Origin: Mesorhizobium japonicum MAFF 303099
GTDB lineage: Bacteria > Pseudomonadota > Alphaproteobacteria > Rhizobiales > Rhizobiaceae
Direction: 5' to 3'
Length of the DNA stretch: 64,000 nt
NCBI RefSeq assembly: GCF_000009625.1
Contig: NC_002678.2
Coordinates: forward strand, 4,310,001 to 4,374,000
Part shown: positions 45,764-54,312 of the stretch, piece by piece
Position numbering within the stretch: the stretch's first letter is position 1
Layout of the letters: the number at the start of each line of letters is the position of its first letter
The notes under the pieces: model-generated
The model's input: the letters and a program-made list of their open reading frames with translations, nothing else
Databases searched by the model: none
Told to the model about the DNA's origin: nothing
Program-made: the position numbers and the translations under genes

Positions 45764-47338
45764 CTACCTCCCGCCTAGCTGTTGCGCGAGCATGAAACCC
45801 GAGGCCGCACCGGTGCCGGCGCCCGGCCATGTCGCGGCTCCCGTCAGATGCAGATTGCCGACCGGCGTGTTCCAGCCGGCATAGCCGCGCGCCGGGCGGA
45901 ACAGAAAGTTCTGCGCCAGATGATGGCTGCCGCAGACTTGATCGCCACCGACAAGGTTCGGGTTCTCGCGCTCGAGATCGATGGGCGAGAACACCGATCG
46001 GCCGAGGATTTTGCTCCGCAGGCCGGGCGCATAAGTCTCGATGATGTCGAGCACGCGCTCGGCGTAGGCGTCCTTGACCTGATCCCAATGCGCGGGCGCG
46101 ATCTTGCCGCCGGCATCGCCTGTTATCTCGGCAGGCAGCATGCGCACCTGCACCCACAGCACATGCTTGCCCTGCGGCGCGCGTGACGGATCGATCGCGG
46201 TCGGTTGGCCGACGACCAGAACCGGTTCGTCCGGCAGCATGCCGGCCATTGCCTGCTGGTAGGTGCGCGACATGGCGTCGAGCGAGGGTGACAGATGCAC
46301 ATAGGCGAACTGCCGCAGCTCAGACCCGGCGCGCCAGCCCGGCAACTCGTCCAGCGCCAGATGGATCATCATCGTGCCCGGCGCGTACCGAAACTTCTTC
46401 ATCGCCGTGTCGAAGCCGGCATTGCCGGAACCGCCGGGCAGCAGCGTGCCGGTCAGCGCCTTGGGCGCGACGCCAGCGATAACGGCTTTGGTCGCCGTAT
46501 GCGTTTCACCGGAAGTGAGCCGCACCCCGGTCGCCTTGCCGTTGGAAACCGTAATCTCTGACACTTCGGCGCCGGTGACGATCTTGCCGCCGGCAGATGT
46601 GACCATGCCGGCCAGTGCCCGGATGATGGTGTCGGCGCCGCCCTTGCCCAGCACCATGCCGAAACTCTGGTTGGCCATCGATTCCAGATAGGGGAACACC
46701 GCACCTCCCGCGATGTCGGGGGCGAAGTCGAGGTGCATGCCCCAGGTGGCGAGCGTCGCCCGCACATAAGGCGACTCGAAAGTCTCCTCCAGCCACGTGC
46801 GGGGTGAGGACAGCAACAGCCTTCCCGTGTCGAGCGCGCCGGCGACACCCTTCTTGCGCCACAGGTTCCACGCCGTGCCGGCCAGCGCACGGGCGCTCAT
46901 CGGCGAGCCTAGCAGCCTGAACAGATGCTCGGCCTCGCCCGGGAAGGCGGCTACCAGCTTTCGCCATGTCGCGGCATCGGCGGCGGAGAAAGCGGCCATG
47001 CGGCTCGCCGTCTTTTCCAGGTCGTTGCTCACGCCGAACCAGCGTCCATCCGGAAAGGCGCTGGCGAAACAGTCGGCGACCGGCGCGAATTCCAGGCCCT
47101 GCGTTTTCAATTCATTTGCATATTTCCGGTGAAAGGCAGAGCCGGCAAAGAGGCTCAGATTCATCGCGCCGAAATCGTGGCGGAAGCCGGGAAGGGTGAA
47201 TTCGCGGGTCTGGACGGCGCCGCCGATCGTGGAACTGCGCTCGAAAATCCCGGTTTTCCAGCCTTTGAGCGCCAGATGCGCGGCGCATGCCAGACTGTTG
47301 TGGCCCGCCCCGACAAAGATGGCGTCGAACTCGCTCAC
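45764..47338 (-). CDS. FAD-dependent oxidoreductase, phytoene-desaturase-like (paralogue A)
   Basis: A 524-residue CrtI/amine-oxidase-fold enzyme: dinucleotide motif FVGAGHNSLACAAHLA, then RSSTIGGAVQTREFTLPGFRHD, and the C-terminal HLTGAATWPGAGTGAASGF that closes the FAD site. It is the first gene of the minus-strand ABC operon; the regulon palindrome 1 starts 17 bp from its ATG. A divergently transcribed homologue of the same length is at 48308. Substrate unknown; oxidation of an indoline, oxindole or hydroxy precursor is plausible. Confidence 0.87.
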   Translation of the reverse strand: MSEFDAIFVGAGHNSLACAAHLALKGWKTGIFERSSTIGGAVQTREFTLPGFRHDFGAMNLSLFAGSAFHRKYANELKTQGLEFAPVADCFASAFPDGRWFGVSNDLEKTASRMAAFSAADAATWRKLVAAFPGEAEHLFRLLGSPMSARALAGTAWNLWRKKGVAGALDTGRLLLSSPRTWLEETFESPYVRATLATWGMHLDFAPDIAGGAVFPYLESMANQSFGMVLGKGGADTIIRALAGMVTSAGGKIVTGAEVSEITVSNGKATGVRLTSGETHTATKAVIAGVAPKALTGTLLPGGSGNAGFDTAMKKFRYAPGTMMIHLALDELPGWRAGSELRQFAYVHLSPSLDAMSRTYQQAMAGMLPDEPVLVVGQPTAIDPSRAPQGKHVLWVQVRMLPAEITGDAGGKIAPAHWDQVKDAYAERVLDIIETYAPGLRSKILGRSVFSPIDLERENPNLVGGDQVCGSHHLAQNFLFRPARGYAGWNTPVGNLHLTGAATWPGAGTGAASGFMLAQQLGGR

Positions 47339-47354
47339 GCCCCGTTCCCATTTC

Positions 47355-47368
47355 CTTTATGCTTAAAG
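47355..47368. promoter_or_regulatory. Regulon palindrome 1, divergent promoter
   Basis: CTTTATGCTTAAAG is a 14-bp palindrome with one mismatched pair. It lies between the two divergent operons of the island (FAD oxidoreductase/ABC importer on minus; isatin-hydrolase-like gene onward on plus), 17 bp from the minus ATG and 91 bp from the plus ATG. Probable MarR site. Confidence 0.6.
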
Positions 47369-47458
47369 ATAATTGCAGATGCATATGTTTTCGTCTAGTA
47401 GGATATTAAGGGCCGAGACGAGCCTTGATCATCACTATCAAAGAGGGAACAGAAGACC

Positions 47459-48250
47459 ATGGACACCCAAAAACTCCTCGGCGAAGTCGCCGGCCAGTTG
47501 CTGTCAGGCGCCATCAAGGTGGTTGACCTCTCGGCGCAACTCGGGCCTGACACGCCGCTGATCAAGCTGCCGCCGGAGCTTGCCGTTGACACGCCGAAGG
47601 TCGAGATCCATTCGATCTCCCGCTATGACAAGAACGGTCCGTGGTGGGCGTGGAACTGGCTGAAGCTCGGCGAGCATTCGGGCACGCATTTCGATGCGCC
47701 GCAGCATTGGATCACCGGCAAGGACTATCCGGACGGCGCCACCGACACCATTCCGGCGCAGAACTTCGTCGGCCCGGTCAATGTCATCGACTGCTCCAAG
47801 GAAGCCGCCGCCGACCACGATTTCCTGCTCACCGTCGACCACATCAAGGCGTGGGAAGCCAAGCACGGCGCCATTAACGCCGGCGAGTGGGTGGTGATGC
47901 GCACCGACTGGTACAAGCGCAACGGCTCGGAAGCCGAGTTCCTCAACGCCAACGAGACCGGCCCGCATACGCCCGGCCCGACGGCCGAGGCCATCCAGTA
48001 CCTGATAGCCAAGGACATCAAGGGCTGGGGCTCGGAGACGATCGGCACCGACGCCGGCAAGGCCGGCGGCATGGAGCCGCCGTTCCCGGCGCACACGCTG
48101 ATGCACAAGGCTAACCGCTACGGCCTCGCCAGCCTCTGCAACCTCGACCAGCTGCCGCCGAAAGGCGCCATCCTGATCGCGGCACCGCTGAAGATCGAGC
48201 ACGGCACCGGCAGCCCGATCCGCGCACTGGCGCTGGTCTCGGGAAAATAG
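47459..48250 (+). CDS. Isatin hydrolase-like cyclase-family metal hydrolase
   Basis: A 263-residue PF04199-type cyclase. The metal motif is GEHSGTHFDAPQHW (His-x4-His... as HSGTHFDAPQH), followed by conserved TGPHTPGPT, GTDAGKAGGMEPPFPAH and LASLCNLDQLP. Length and these blocks closely resemble the manganese isatin hydrolases of Labrenzia as I remember them, more than kynurenine formamidase (about 210 residues). Reaction: isatin to isatinate. First gene of a plus-strand operon with FAD oxidoreductase, MarR and the 2-oxoacid oxidoreductase. Confidence 0.83.
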   Translation: MDTQKLLGEVAGQLLSGAIKVVDLSAQLGPDTPLIKLPPELAVDTPKVEIHSISRYDKNGPWWAWNWLKLGEHSGTHFDAPQHWITGKDYPDGATDTIPAQNFVGPVNVIDCSKEAAADHDFLLTVDHIKAWEAKHGAINAGEWVVMRTDWYKRNGSEAEFLNANETGPHTPGPTAEAIQYLIAKDIKGWGSETIGTDAGKAGGMEPPFPAHTLMHKANRYGLASLCNLDQLPPKGAILIAAPLKIEHGTGSPIRALALVSGK

Positions 48251-48307
48251 AGCGAGGTGGGGTCTTCGGGAGAAGATCATGCGCCCGACGGTCGAGAGCA
48301 ACTCTCA

Positions 48308-49879
48308 ATGAAAGCGCCCGATCACATCATCGTCGGCAGCGGCATCAATGCGCTGGTCTGCGCGGCGGTGCTTGGCGGCAAGGGTGCCAAGGTGCTCGTC
48401 CTCGAACGCAACGACCGCATCGGCGGCTGTATGCGCACCGAGGAGATCACTGCGCCCGGCTTCATCCATGATGTGATGGCGACGACCTTCGTGCTGTTCA
48501 TCATCTCGCCGGCCTTTGCGGCATTGGGCGGCGACCTCGCCCGGCACGGGCTGGAGTTCTGCCACACCGGCACGCCGACAGGCGTGCTCACCCCCGACGG
48601 CAGCCATGCGGTGCTCGCCACCGACCGCGCCGCCAATGTCGCCGCCCTCAATGCGATCGCGGCGGGTGATGGCGACCGGCATGCCGACGATGTCGGCGGC
48701 ATCGAGCGCAATGCCGGCCTGCTGTTCGGCCTGCTCGGCGGCAGCCTGTGGTCCTATCCGACGGCCAAGCTTTTGGCCGGCGATGCCTGGCGGCGCGGCC
48801 CGCGCGGCCTTGCCGCCTTTCTCGGCGAGGCGCTGGCGCCGGCACGCGGCTGGCTGGAAAGCACCTACCAGTCCGAAACCATCCGCGCGCTCTGGGCGCC
48901 CTGGGTGTTGCATGCCGGGCTTGGGCCGGAAGACGCCTTCTCCGGCCAGATCGCCAAGGTGATCGCCTTCGCGCTGGAGGCGGCCGGCGCCCCTATCGTC
49001 AAGGGCGGGGCGAAGAACCTGCTGTCAGCCTTCGAGGCGCTGATCACCGAGCGTGGCGGTGTCATCGCCACTGAAGCGGATGTTACCTCCATCATCCTGG
49101 CTGGTGGTCGCGCCACCGGTGTGCGGCTGGCCTCGGGTGAAACGGTGCATGCGAGGAAGAGCGTCATCTGCTCGGTCACGCCGACGCAGCTTTATGGCCG
49201 GCTGCTAGGCAGCGAGGCGCCCAAAGCCGATATCGAGGCAACGCGGAAATACCGATACGGCAAAGGCAATTTCCAGATCCACTACGCCCTCGACAAGCCG
49301 CCGGTGTGGCGCGGCGGAGGGCTGGACAAGGTGGCGCTGCTGCATCTGACGCCGGGCCTGGATGGGGTGTCGAAAGCCTGCAACGAGGCAGTGCGCGGCT
49401 TGCTGCCGGAAGTGCCGACCATCTGCGTCGGCCAGCCGCATGCGCTCGACCCGTCGCGCTGTCCGGAGGGCAAGGCGATCCTCTGGCTGCAACTGCCCGA
49501 GGCGCCGCGCCACATCAAGGGCGATGCCGCCGGCAAGCTGCAGGCCCCGGCTGACGGGCAATGGACCGACGCATTGCGCGAGGCCTATGCCGACCGCGCC
49601 GAAGCGATCCTCGCCAGCCATATTGACGGCTTCAAGGACAATGTCATTGCGCGCCGCGCCTATTCCCCAGCCGACCTCGAAGCGATGAACATCAATCTGG
49701 TCGGCGGCGATCCCTATGGCGGTTCCTCGACCATCGACCAGTCCTTCCTGTGGCGGCCGTTCAAGACCAGCCACAACCACAAGACCGGCATCAAGAACCT
49801 ATACCATATCGGCGCCTCGACCCATCCGGGCGCGGGTCTCGGCGGCGGTTCCGGCTTTCTTCTGGCGGGGAGGCTGTGA
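48308..49879 (+). CDS. FAD-dependent oxidoreductase, phytoene-desaturase-like (paralogue B)
   Basis: A 523-residue enzyme homologous to the 45764-47338 product: dinucleotide motif IVGSGINALVCAAVLG, RNDRIGGCMRTEEITAPGFIHD, and the C-terminal YHIGASTHPGAGLGGGSGF. The two are diverged but keep the same architecture and the same DPSR and NLVGGD blocks. ATG at 48308; the frame is open upstream without a ribosome site. Its stop overlaps marR by a TGATG junction. Confidence 0.87.
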   Translation: MKAPDHIIVGSGINALVCAAVLGGKGAKVLVLERNDRIGGCMRTEEITAPGFIHDVMATTFVLFIISPAFAALGGDLARHGLEFCHTGTPTGVLTPDGSHAVLATDRAANVAALNAIAAGDGDRHADDVGGIERNAGLLFGLLGGSLWSYPTAKLLAGDAWRRGPRGLAAFLGEALAPARGWLESTYQSETIRALWAPWVLHAGLGPEDAFSGQIAKVIAFALEAAGAPIVKGGAKNLLSAFEALITERGGVIATEADVTSIILAGGRATGVRLASGETVHARKSVICSVTPTQLYGRLLGSEAPKADIEATRKYRYGKGNFQIHYALDKPPVWRGGGLDKVALLHLTPGLDGVSKACNEAVRGLLPEVPTICVGQPHALDPSRCPEGKAILWLQLPEAPRHIKGDAAGKLQAPADGQWTDALREAYADRAEAILASHIDGFKDNVIARRAYSPADLEAMNINLVGGDPYGGSSTIDQSFLWRPFKTSHNHKTGIKNLYHIGASTHPGAGLGGGSGFLLAGRL

Positions 49880-50361
49880 TGGAACAGAAGGTCGCGGAAA
49901 AGCGCCAGCGCATTTCGACCCTCGGCCAGATCGGCCTGCAGCAATTCGCGCCCTATCTGATGAACCGCATCATGGGCCGCTACAACGCCACTTTGCGCGA
50001 CGATTTCCGCAAGCAGGGCCTGACCATTCCGCAGGTGCGCACGCTGGCTGTCCTATCGGTCACCGATGGCGTCACCGTCAACGACCTATCGGTCTACACG
50101 GTCATCGAACAGTCGACCTTGAGCCGCACGCTCGACACCCTGGAGGGGCAAGGCTTCGTGCGGCGCGAGCAGGGCGTCACCGACAGCCGCATCCGCCATG
50201 TCTTCCTCACCGATGAGGGCCGCGCCGAGTTCACCCGTGCCTGGCCGGCCATGCATGACGCCTTCGAGGCGATGTTCGAGGGTATCGACGATGCCGAATA
50301 TGCAGCACTGATCGCCACGCTTTTGAAGATGCTGAAAAACATTCGCAAGCACGACATCTAA
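49879..50361 (+). CDS. MarR-family regulator in the isatin-hydrolase operon
   Basis: A 160-residue MarR protein with recognition region LSVYTVIEQSTLSRTLDTLEGQGFVRR and wing EQGVTDSRIRHVFLTDEG. It is coupled to the upstream FAD oxidoreductase gene (TGATG). One of two MarR genes in the island, each in a different operon whose promoter has an AAGCTT palindrome, so the two may share targets. A palindromic repeat starts at its stop codon. Confidence 0.92.
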   Translation: MEQKVAEKRQRISTLGQIGLQQFAPYLMNRIMGRYNATLRDDFRKQGLTIPQVRTLAVLSVTDGVTVNDLSVYTVIEQSTLSRTLDTLEGQGFVRREQGVTDSRIRHVFLTDEGRAEFTRAWPAMHDAFEAMFEGIDDAEYAALIATLLKMLKNIRKHDI

Positions 50362-50408
50362 TGCATGTCGCCCAAAAGTGGATCCGGTTTTGGGAAAACG
50401 ACATGCAT
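50361..50408. repeat. Rhizobial palindromic intergenic repeat, copy 2
   Basis: A 48-bp imperfect palindrome: ATGCATGTCG at the left end, CGACATGCAT at the right end, with CCCAAAAGTG and CCGGTTTTGGG inside. It begins at the last base of the marR stop and lies between marR and iorA in the same operon. Near-identical in reverse complement to 20555-20601. Confidence 0.78.
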
Positions 50409-50468
50409 AAAAAAGGACTCTAGACCTACGCGCCGCCATTGCCGGGCGGTAACGGAAGGAGCAGAAAA

Positions 50469-52622
50469 ATGGCCGAACGGTCTTTTGCCAAGGAAGTCGA
50501 AAAGCTGCGGCTTGGCGCCGGCGAGGAGTTTGCCGGTGAAGGCATCCTCGCCATCACCAAGGCGCTGCTGCAATGCGGCGTTGGCTATGTCGGCGGCTAC
50601 CAGGGCGCGCCGATCAGCCATCTGATGGACGTGCTGGCCGACGCGCAGGACATTCTGGGCGAGCTCGGCGTGCATTTCGAGGCGAGCGCCTCGGAAGCCA
50701 CCGCCACCGCCATGCTCGCCGCCTCGGTGCATTATCCCATTCGTGGCGCGGCGACCTTCAAATCGACCGTCGGCACCAATGTCGCCTCCGATGCGCTCGC
50801 CAACCTCGCCTCCGGCGGCGTCACCGGCGGCGCGCTGATCATCGTCGGCGAGGATTATGGCGAGGGCTCCTCGATCATGCAGGAGCGCAGCCATGCCTTC
50901 GCCATGAAGAGCCAGGTCTGGCTGCTTGATCCTCGCCCCAACCTGCCGTCGATCGTCAAGGCGGTGGAGGACGGCTTCGAACTGTCCGAGATTTCCAACA
51001 CGCCGGTCATGCTGCAGGTGCGCATCCGCTGCTGCCATGTGCACGGCCACTTCATCGCCAAGGACAACAAGCGCCCGCCGATGACGGTGGCCGATGCGCT
51101 GGAAGCACCGCGCCGCGACACCGGCCGCATCGTGCTGCCACCCGCCTCCTTCCTGCATGAGAAGGAGAAGGTGGCGAAGCGCTGGCCGGCGGCGGTCGAT
51201 TTCATCGCCAAGAACAGGATCAACGAATTCTTCGGTTCGGATCACGGCTCGGTCGGTATCGTCATGCAGGGCGGCATGTACAATTCGGTCATCCGCGCGC
51301 TGCAGCGTCTCGGCCTTGCCGACACCTATGGCGAGACGGACGTGCCGCTCTACGTGCTCAACGCCGTCTATCCCTTGATCGACGACGAGTTCCTGTCCTT
51401 CTGCGAAGGCAAGCAGGCGGTGCTGGTCGTCGAGGAAGGCCAGCCCAATTACATCGAGCAGGCCTTCGCGGCGATGCTGCACAAGGCCGGGCGTGGCACC
51501 CGATTGGTCGGCAAGGAATATCTGCCGATGGCCGGAGAATATACCGGCCAGGTCATGCTCGACGGCATCGGTGCTTTCCTGCGCGCCGAGGCGCCGCATC
51601 TGCTTCCGGGCGAGGTGCGCGCGCCCAACAAGGTCGGCGAGGGCGTCGACACAGCCGATCTTATCAACGTCGTGCCGGGCAGGCCGCCGGGCTTCTGCAT
51701 CGGCTGTCCGGAGCGGCCGATCTTCGCCGCGACAAAACTGGTCGAACAGGAACTCGGCAAGCACCACATCGCGTCCGATATCGGCTGTCACCTGTTCTCG
51801 ATCATGCCGCCTTTCGAACTCGGCGCCACCACCATGGGCTACGGGCTGGGGCCGGCCTCGGCCTCGGCGTTCAATTCGCCCGATGCCAAGCGTCGCTCGA
51901 TCTCCTTCGTCGGCGATGGCGGCTTCTGGCACAACGGCCTCACCTCCTCGATCGGCAATGCCGTGTTCAACAAGAATGACGGCGTCATCGTCATCGTCGA
52001 CAATTTCTATTCGGCCGCCACTGGCGGGCAGGACATCCTGTCCTCGCGCGCGGGGAACAAGACCAAGTCGACGAAGCATCCGATCACCGAAGCGGTGAAG
52101 GGCATGGGCGTCAAATGGCTGCGCCATGTCGACCGCACCTACGATGTCGGCAAGATGCAGGACACGCTGCGCGAAGCGCTGACGACGGAAGAGAAGGGAC
52201 CGAAGGTCATCGTCGCCTCGTCCGAATGCATGCTCAACCGCCAGCGCCGCGAAAAGCCGCTGGTCGACAAGGCGATCAAGGGTGGCGAGCGAGTCGTAAA
52301 GCCGAAGTTCGGTGTTGACGAGGACATCTGCACTGGCGACCACGCCTGCATGCGGCTCTCCGGCTGCCCGTCGCTGTCGGTGAAGTCGCTTGACGATCCG
52401 CTGCGTGACGATCCGGTGGCATCTATCGACCAGAGCTGCGTCGGCTGCGGCAATTGCGGTGAAGTGGCTGATGCCGCCGTGCTGTGCCCGTCCTTCTACC
52501 GCGCCGATGTCGTGCACAATCCGAGCCGCTGGGACCGTTTCCTGGAATCCACGCGTCGCGCGGTGATCAGCCTTCTGCAGCGACGCCGCGAAAGCCGGCG
52601 CCTGACCTTCGCCGATGCTTGA
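50469..52622 (+). CDS. IorA-like 2-oxoacid:ferredoxin oxidoreductase, alpha/TPP subunit
   Basis: A 717-residue protein with a pyruvate-oxidoreductase N-terminal domain (about 15-200, EASASEATATAMLAA), a TPP domain with GDGGFWHNGLTSSIGN near residue 481, and a C-terminal ferredoxin-like domain. The second Fe-S motif is complete (CVGCGNCGEVADAAVLCPS near 656); the first is CTGDHACMRLSGCPS near 620, in which one of the usual four Cys is Asp. The family oxidatively decarboxylates aryl-2-oxoacids to acyl-CoA. AAGGAG precedes the ATG. Overlaps the beta-subunit gene by 8 bp. Confidence 0.9.
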   Translation: MAERSFAKEVEKLRLGAGEEFAGEGILAITKALLQCGVGYVGGYQGAPISHLMDVLADAQDILGELGVHFEASASEATATAMLAASVHYPIRGAATFKSTVGTNVASDALANLASGGVTGGALIIVGEDYGEGSSIMQERSHAFAMKSQVWLLDPRPNLPSIVKAVEDGFELSEISNTPVMLQVRIRCCHVHGHFIAKDNKRPPMTVADALEAPRRDTGRIVLPPASFLHEKEKVAKRWPAAVDFIAKNRINEFFGSDHGSVGIVMQGGMYNSVIRALQRLGLADTYGETDVPLYVLNAVYPLIDDEFLSFCEGKQAVLVVEEGQPNYIEQAFAAMLHKAGRGTRLVGKEYLPMAGEYTGQVMLDGIGAFLRAEAPHLLPGEVRAPNKVGEGVDTADLINVVPGRPPGFCIGCPERPIFAATKLVEQELGKHHIASDIGCHLFSIMPPFELGATTMGYGLGPASASAFNSPDAKRRSISFVGDGGFWHNGLTSSIGNAVFNKNDGVIVIVDNFYSAATGGQDILSSRAGNKTKSTKHPITEAVKGMGVKWLRHVDRTYDVGKMQDTLREALTTEEKGPKVIVASSECMLNRQRREKPLVDKAIKGGERVVKPKFGVDEDICTGDHACMRLSGCPSLSVKSLDDPLRDDPVASIDQSCVGCGNCGEVADAAVLCPSFYRADVVHNPSRWDRFLESTRRAVISLLQRRRESRRLTFADA

Positions 52623-54171
52623 CGCTGTCCCGCCATTCCACGCCAAGGCCGGCGCCCAGGATGACGAGCGTGTCATCAAGCTCGCCGTGCTGGCGGTCGG
52701 CGGCCAGGGCGGCGGCGTGCTGGCCGACTGGATCACCGATGTCGCCGAGCGCAATGGCTATGTCGCGCAGTCGACCTCGGTCGCCGGCGTGGCGCAGCGC
52801 ACCGGCGCCACCATCTATTATGTCGAAATGGCCCGTGACACCGGCCGGCTGCCAGTCTTCGCGCTGTCGCCCTCGCAAGGCGATGTCGACATATTGATCG
52901 CGGCGGAACTGATGGAGGCCGGCCGCGCCATCATCCGTGGTTTCGTCACGCCCGAGCGCACCACGCTGATTGCTTCTTCGCACCGCATCGCCGCCGTGTC
53001 GGAAAAGATCGAGCCGGGCGACGGCCGGGCCTCGTCCTCCAAGGTGCATGCCACGGCGGAAGCGGCGTCCAAACGCTTCATAGCCTTCGACATGGAAAAG
53101 ATCGCCGCCGACAACGGTTCGATGATCTCGGCCAGCCTGCTTGGCGCGCTGGCGGGGTCGGACGCGCTGCCTTTCACGCGCGAAAGCTACGAGCAGGCGA
53201 TCGGTGCCGGCGGCCGTGGCGTCAAGGCCAGCCTCGCCGCCTTTGGCGCTGCGTTTGATCGCGCGCGCGGCACGGCGGCACCTGTGTCAAAGCCGGCAGA
53301 GCCGGCGATTGTCGAATCCGCCCTGGGGCGCGTCAGCGGCCCGCAAGGCCTCCTGCAGGGCTGGCAGGCGCTCGCCGCTCGCGTCGACCTGATGCCCGTG
53401 GCCATCCGCGATATGGCGCTTCGCGGCTTGCGAAAGGTCGTCGACTACCAGGACATCGCCTATGGGCGCGAGTATCTCGACCGGCTGGACAAGGCCGTCG
53501 CGCTGGACAGCGTCGACCATGCTTATGCGCTGTCCATCGCCGCCGCCAAGCATCTGGCCAACGCGCTGTGCTATGACGACATGATCCGCGTCGCCGATTT
53601 GAAGACGCGCTCGACGCGCGACAGGCGCGTGCGCAAGGAGGTCGGCGTCAAGGACGGCTCGATCCTGCAGGTCACCGAATATTTCCATCCTCGCATCGAG
53701 GAGTTCTGCGGCACGCTGCCCGCGGGGCTGGGCAGCTACATCGAGAACCGGCCGAAGCTTGCCGCCTTCCTCGACCGCCGCATCAACCACGGCCGCCGCA
53801 TCCGCACCGACAGCTTTGCCGGCTTCGCGGCACTCTGGTTCATCGGCGGGCTGCGCCGCTGGCGGCGCAGCCTGCTGCGTCACAAGGTCGAGACCGCGCA
53901 TCTCGATCGGTGGTACGCATTGGCACTTGGATATTTGCCCCAGGACTATGCGCTCGCCGTCGAAATCCTCAATTGCCGCCGGCTGATCAAGGGCTACAGC
54001 GACACCCATGTCCGGGCGCAGTCGAAATTCGACCGCGTGCTTTCCGCCCTTCCCATGCTCAAGGGCCGCGACGATGCCGCCGACTGGATCCGCCGCCTGC
54101 GCGAGGCGGCGCTGAAGGACGAAAAGGGCGACATGCTCGACGGTGCGCTGAAGACCGTGGCGACGCTCTGA
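52615..54171 (+). CDS. IorB-like 2-oxoacid:ferredoxin oxidoreductase, beta/gamma-domain subunit with C-terminal DUF6537-type region
   Basis: A 518-residue protein. The N-terminal 190 residues are the POR gamma domain (LAVGGQGGGVLADWITDVAERNG, VAGVAQRTGATIYYVEMA). The rest, rich in helices and basic patches such as RWRRSLLRHK, is an extension found in long IorB proteins of aerobic bacteria. It pairs with the upstream IorA-like subunit. With the isatin hydrolase in the same operon, its likely 2-oxoacid is isatinate. Confidence 0.88.
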   Translation: MLDAVPPFHAKAGAQDDERVIKLAVLAVGGQGGGVLADWITDVAERNGYVAQSTSVAGVAQRTGATIYYVEMARDTGRLPVFALSPSQGDVDILIAAELMEAGRAIIRGFVTPERTTLIASSHRIAAVSEKIEPGDGRASSSKVHATAEAASKRFIAFDMEKIAADNGSMISASLLGALAGSDALPFTRESYEQAIGAGGRGVKASLAAFGAAFDRARGTAAPVSKPAEPAIVESALGRVSGPQGLLQGWQALAARVDLMPVAIRDMALRGLRKVVDYQDIAYGREYLDRLDKAVALDSVDHAYALSIAAAKHLANALCYDDMIRVADLKTRSTRDRRVRKEVGVKDGSILQVTEYFHPRIEEFCGTLPAGLGSYIENRPKLAAFLDRRINHGRRIRTDSFAGFAALWFIGGLRRWRRSLLRHKVETAHLDRWYALALGYLPQDYALAVEILNCRRLIKGYSDTHVRAQSKFDRVLSALPMLKGRDDAADWIRRLREAALKDEKGDMLDGALKTVATL

Positions 54172-54243
54172 GCCGGCCCGGCAATCGGATCGCCGTGACA
54201 CACTGACAGAGCGCACCCCGTTATCGCCCCATTCAAAGAGTTG

Positions 54244-54312
54244 TGAACGTCGTTCATTTTTCACTTGAACAATGTTCAAAGCATGATAGAGTGCGATTAT
54301 GAACGATGTTCA
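54244..54312. promoter_or_regulatory. Three TGAAC-N3-GTTCA palindromes, TetR-type operator cluster
   Basis: TGAACGTCGTTCA (54244-54256), TGAACAATGTTCA (54266-54278) and TGAACGATGTTCA (54300-54312) share the same 13-bp palindromic frame. TTGAAC (54265-54270) followed 16 bp later by TAGAGT is a possible promoter inside the array. The array ends 149 bp before the acyltransferase/ligase ATG. No TetR gene is adjacent. Confidence 0.7.

Noticed and set aside
43839..45884. A 681-codon plus-strand frame opposite the binding-protein gene
   Set aside because: No recognisable motif and opposite a clear solute-binding protein with signal peptide.
47459..48250. Kynurenine formamidase (KynB)
   Set aside because: Same fold, but the protein is about 50 residues longer and has the isatin-hydrolase-type conserved blocks; no kyn genes nearby.
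50358..52754. A 798-codon minus-strand frame opposite the IorA-like gene
   Set aside because: Antisense shadow; its far end reads through the palindromic repeat at 50361.
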